Below are positions 5,277 to 6,373 of a stretch of 6,373 nucleotides of DNA, piece by piece. The stretch spans positions 1 to 6,373 of the forward strand of contig JAAPAA010000031.1 in the NCBI GenBank assembly GCA_012274165.1, read 5' to 3'. The notes beneath the pieces were generated by a model. The model saw only the letters and a program-made list of their open reading frames with translations, was not told the origin of the DNA and made no database searches. The stretch is from Thiobacillaceae bacterium (GTDB lineage Bacteria; Pseudomonadota; Gammaproteobacteria; Burkholderiales; Thiobacillaceae). Position numbers and translations under genes: made by a program. How positions within the stretch are numbered: the first letter of the stretch is position 1; the number at the start of each line of letters is the position of its first letter.

Positions 5277-6373
5277 TCACGCCATGCCGTTATGCCGCAA
5301 CAGCGCGTCGATGGTGGGCTCGCGGCCGCGAAAGGCCTTGAACGATTCGAGTGCCGGGCGCGCGCCGCCCTGGGCGAGGATTTCGCTCCAGAAGCGGTGG
5401 CCGACTTCGGGCGAGAGCACGCCGTTTTCCTCGAACAGCGCGTAGGCGTCGGCCGACAGCACTTCGGCCCATTTGTAGCTGTAGTAGCCCGCGCCGTAGC
5501 CGCCCGCGAAGATGTGCGAGAAGTTGTTGGGGAAGCGGTTGTAGTCGGGCGGCAGCATGACAGCTGTTTCCTTGCGGATTTCGTTCAGCAGGTCCATCGC
5601 GCTGCGCCCGCCGTTGGGGTCGAAGTCGTCGTGCAGGCGCATGTCGAAGCTGGAGAACTCGATCTGGCGCAGGGTGCCAAGGCCGGACTGGAAGTTCTTC
5701 GCCGCCAGCATCTTGTCGAACAGGTCTTTGGGCAGCGCCGCGCCGGTATCGACGTGGCTGGTCATGTGCTTCAGCACATCCCATTCCCAGCAGAAGTTTT
5801 CCATGAACTGGCTCGGCAGTTCGACCGCGTCCCACTCGACGCCGTTGATGCCCGACACGCCCAACTCCTCGATTTGCGTCAACAGATGATGCAGACCGTG
5901 GCCGGTTTCGTGGAACAGGGTGATGACTTCGTCGTGGGTGAACAGCGCGGGCTTGTCGCCCACCGGCGCGGCGAAGTTGCAGTTGAGATAGGCCACCGGC
6001 GTCTGTGTCAGTGCGCCCTTTCTACGACGGGTGATGACGTCGTCCATCCATGCGCCGCCGCGTTTGGAAGCGCGCGCGTAGAGGTCGAGATAAAACTGGC
6101 CGACCTTTTGTCCGGCGTGGTCGGTGAGGGTGTAGAACTTCACGTCGGGATGCCACACCGGGGCTTTGTCTTCGCGGATGTGCAGGCCGTAGAGCGTTTC
6201 GACCAGCTTGAACAGGCCGGCCAGCACGCGGTGTTCGGGGAAATACTGTTTCACTTCCTGGTCCGAAAAACTGTAACGCGCGACGCGCAGTTTTTCCGAG
6301 GCGTAGGCGTTGTCCCATGCCTGCAGGTCGGCGATGCCGAGTTCAGATGCGGCAAAGGCCTTGAGTTCGGCGA
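5277..6373 (-). CDS. prlC: Oligopeptidase A-type M3 metallopeptidase, C-terminal part (cut by right edge)
   Basis: Zinc endopeptidase of family M3 (thimet oligopeptidase group) that degrades short peptides in the cytoplasm, including released signal-peptide fragments in E. coli. About 365 C-terminal residues are present of roughly 680 usual; the N-terminal half lies beyond the right edge. The zinc motif HETGH is coded at 5912-5898 within THDEVITLFHETGHGLHHLL, and the third ligand is the Glu of VELPSQFMENF, with its codon at 5822-5820. Other hallmarks are YLDLYARASKRGGAWMDD, IFAGGYGAGYYSYKWAEVLS and the ending GREPTIDALLRHNGMA. The reading frame remains open to the window edge upstream of the GTG at 6254, so that codon is internal, not a start. 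The gene is convergent with the plus-strand genes and ends 35 bp from the second kinase-type terminator. A closely related M3 oligopeptidase is the only real alternative. Confidence 0.94.
   Translation of the reverse strand, partial: AELKAFAASELGIADLQAWDNAYASEKLRVARYSFSDQEVKQYFPEHRVLAGLFKLVETLYGLHIREDKAPVWHPDVKFYTLTDHAGQKVGQFYLDLYARASKRGGAWMDDVITRRRKGALTQTPVAYLNCNFAAPVGDKPALFTHDEVITLFHETGHGLHHLLTQIEELGVSGINGVEWDAVELPSQFMENFCWEWDVLKHMTSHVDTGAALPKDLFDKMLAAKNFQSGLGTLRQIEFSSFDMRLHDDFDPNGGRSAMDLLNEIRKETAVMLPPDYNRFPNNFSHIFAGGYGAGYYSYKWAEVLSADAYALFEENGVLSPEVGHRFWSEILAQGGARPALESFKAFRGREPTIDALLRHNGMA

Overview
The window looks like a piece of chromosome from a GC-rich betaproteobacterium. The gene content (leucyl-tRNA synthetase, a proteobacterial-type phosphoribulokinase, an M3 oligopeptidase A) and the TAAAAT/TATAAT promoter style suggest an autotrophic or facultatively autotrophic lineage such as the Thiobacillus/Nitrosomonadales type. 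The organism assignment is inference from family resemblance, not a database match.

Layout from left to right. (1) Minus strand, 1-701: the N-terminal third of leuS, running off the left edge, with a good -10 box for its promoter in the divergent gap. (2) Plus strand, 808-1776 and 1795-2286: two closely spaced genes for exported proteins, a TraB/GumN (Tiki-like) family protein and a small GlcG/HbpS-like (DUF336) protein, probably one transcript. (3) Plus strand, 2395-3282: a complete phosphoribulokinase gene with its own promoter and ribosome binding site, closed by a very strong, nearly symmetrical hairpin terminator. (4) Plus strand, 3490-5028: a secreted DUF1254/DUF1214 protein. (5) 5100-5247: a second copy of the last 31 codons of the phosphoribulokinase gene, its stop codon and its terminator, about 88% identical to the first copy with no gaps. 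(6) Minus strand, 5277-6373: the C-terminal part of an M3 oligopeptidase (PrlC/OpdA type), running off the right edge and convergent with everything to its left.

The most notable point is the 148-bp direct repeat (3187-3334 and 5100-5247) that brackets the DUF1254 gene. It looks like the scar of a recombination event at the 3' end of the phosphoribulokinase gene: a roughly 1.77-kb segment carrying one secreted-protein gene was placed between the kinase and its former convergent neighbour, the oligopeptidase gene, and each side kept a gene tail and terminator. No integrase, transposase or inverted-repeat element is visible. I see no RNA gene, CRISPR array or obvious defence or biosynthetic system. 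Apart from the repeat the window is ordinary housekeeping and metabolic chromosome.
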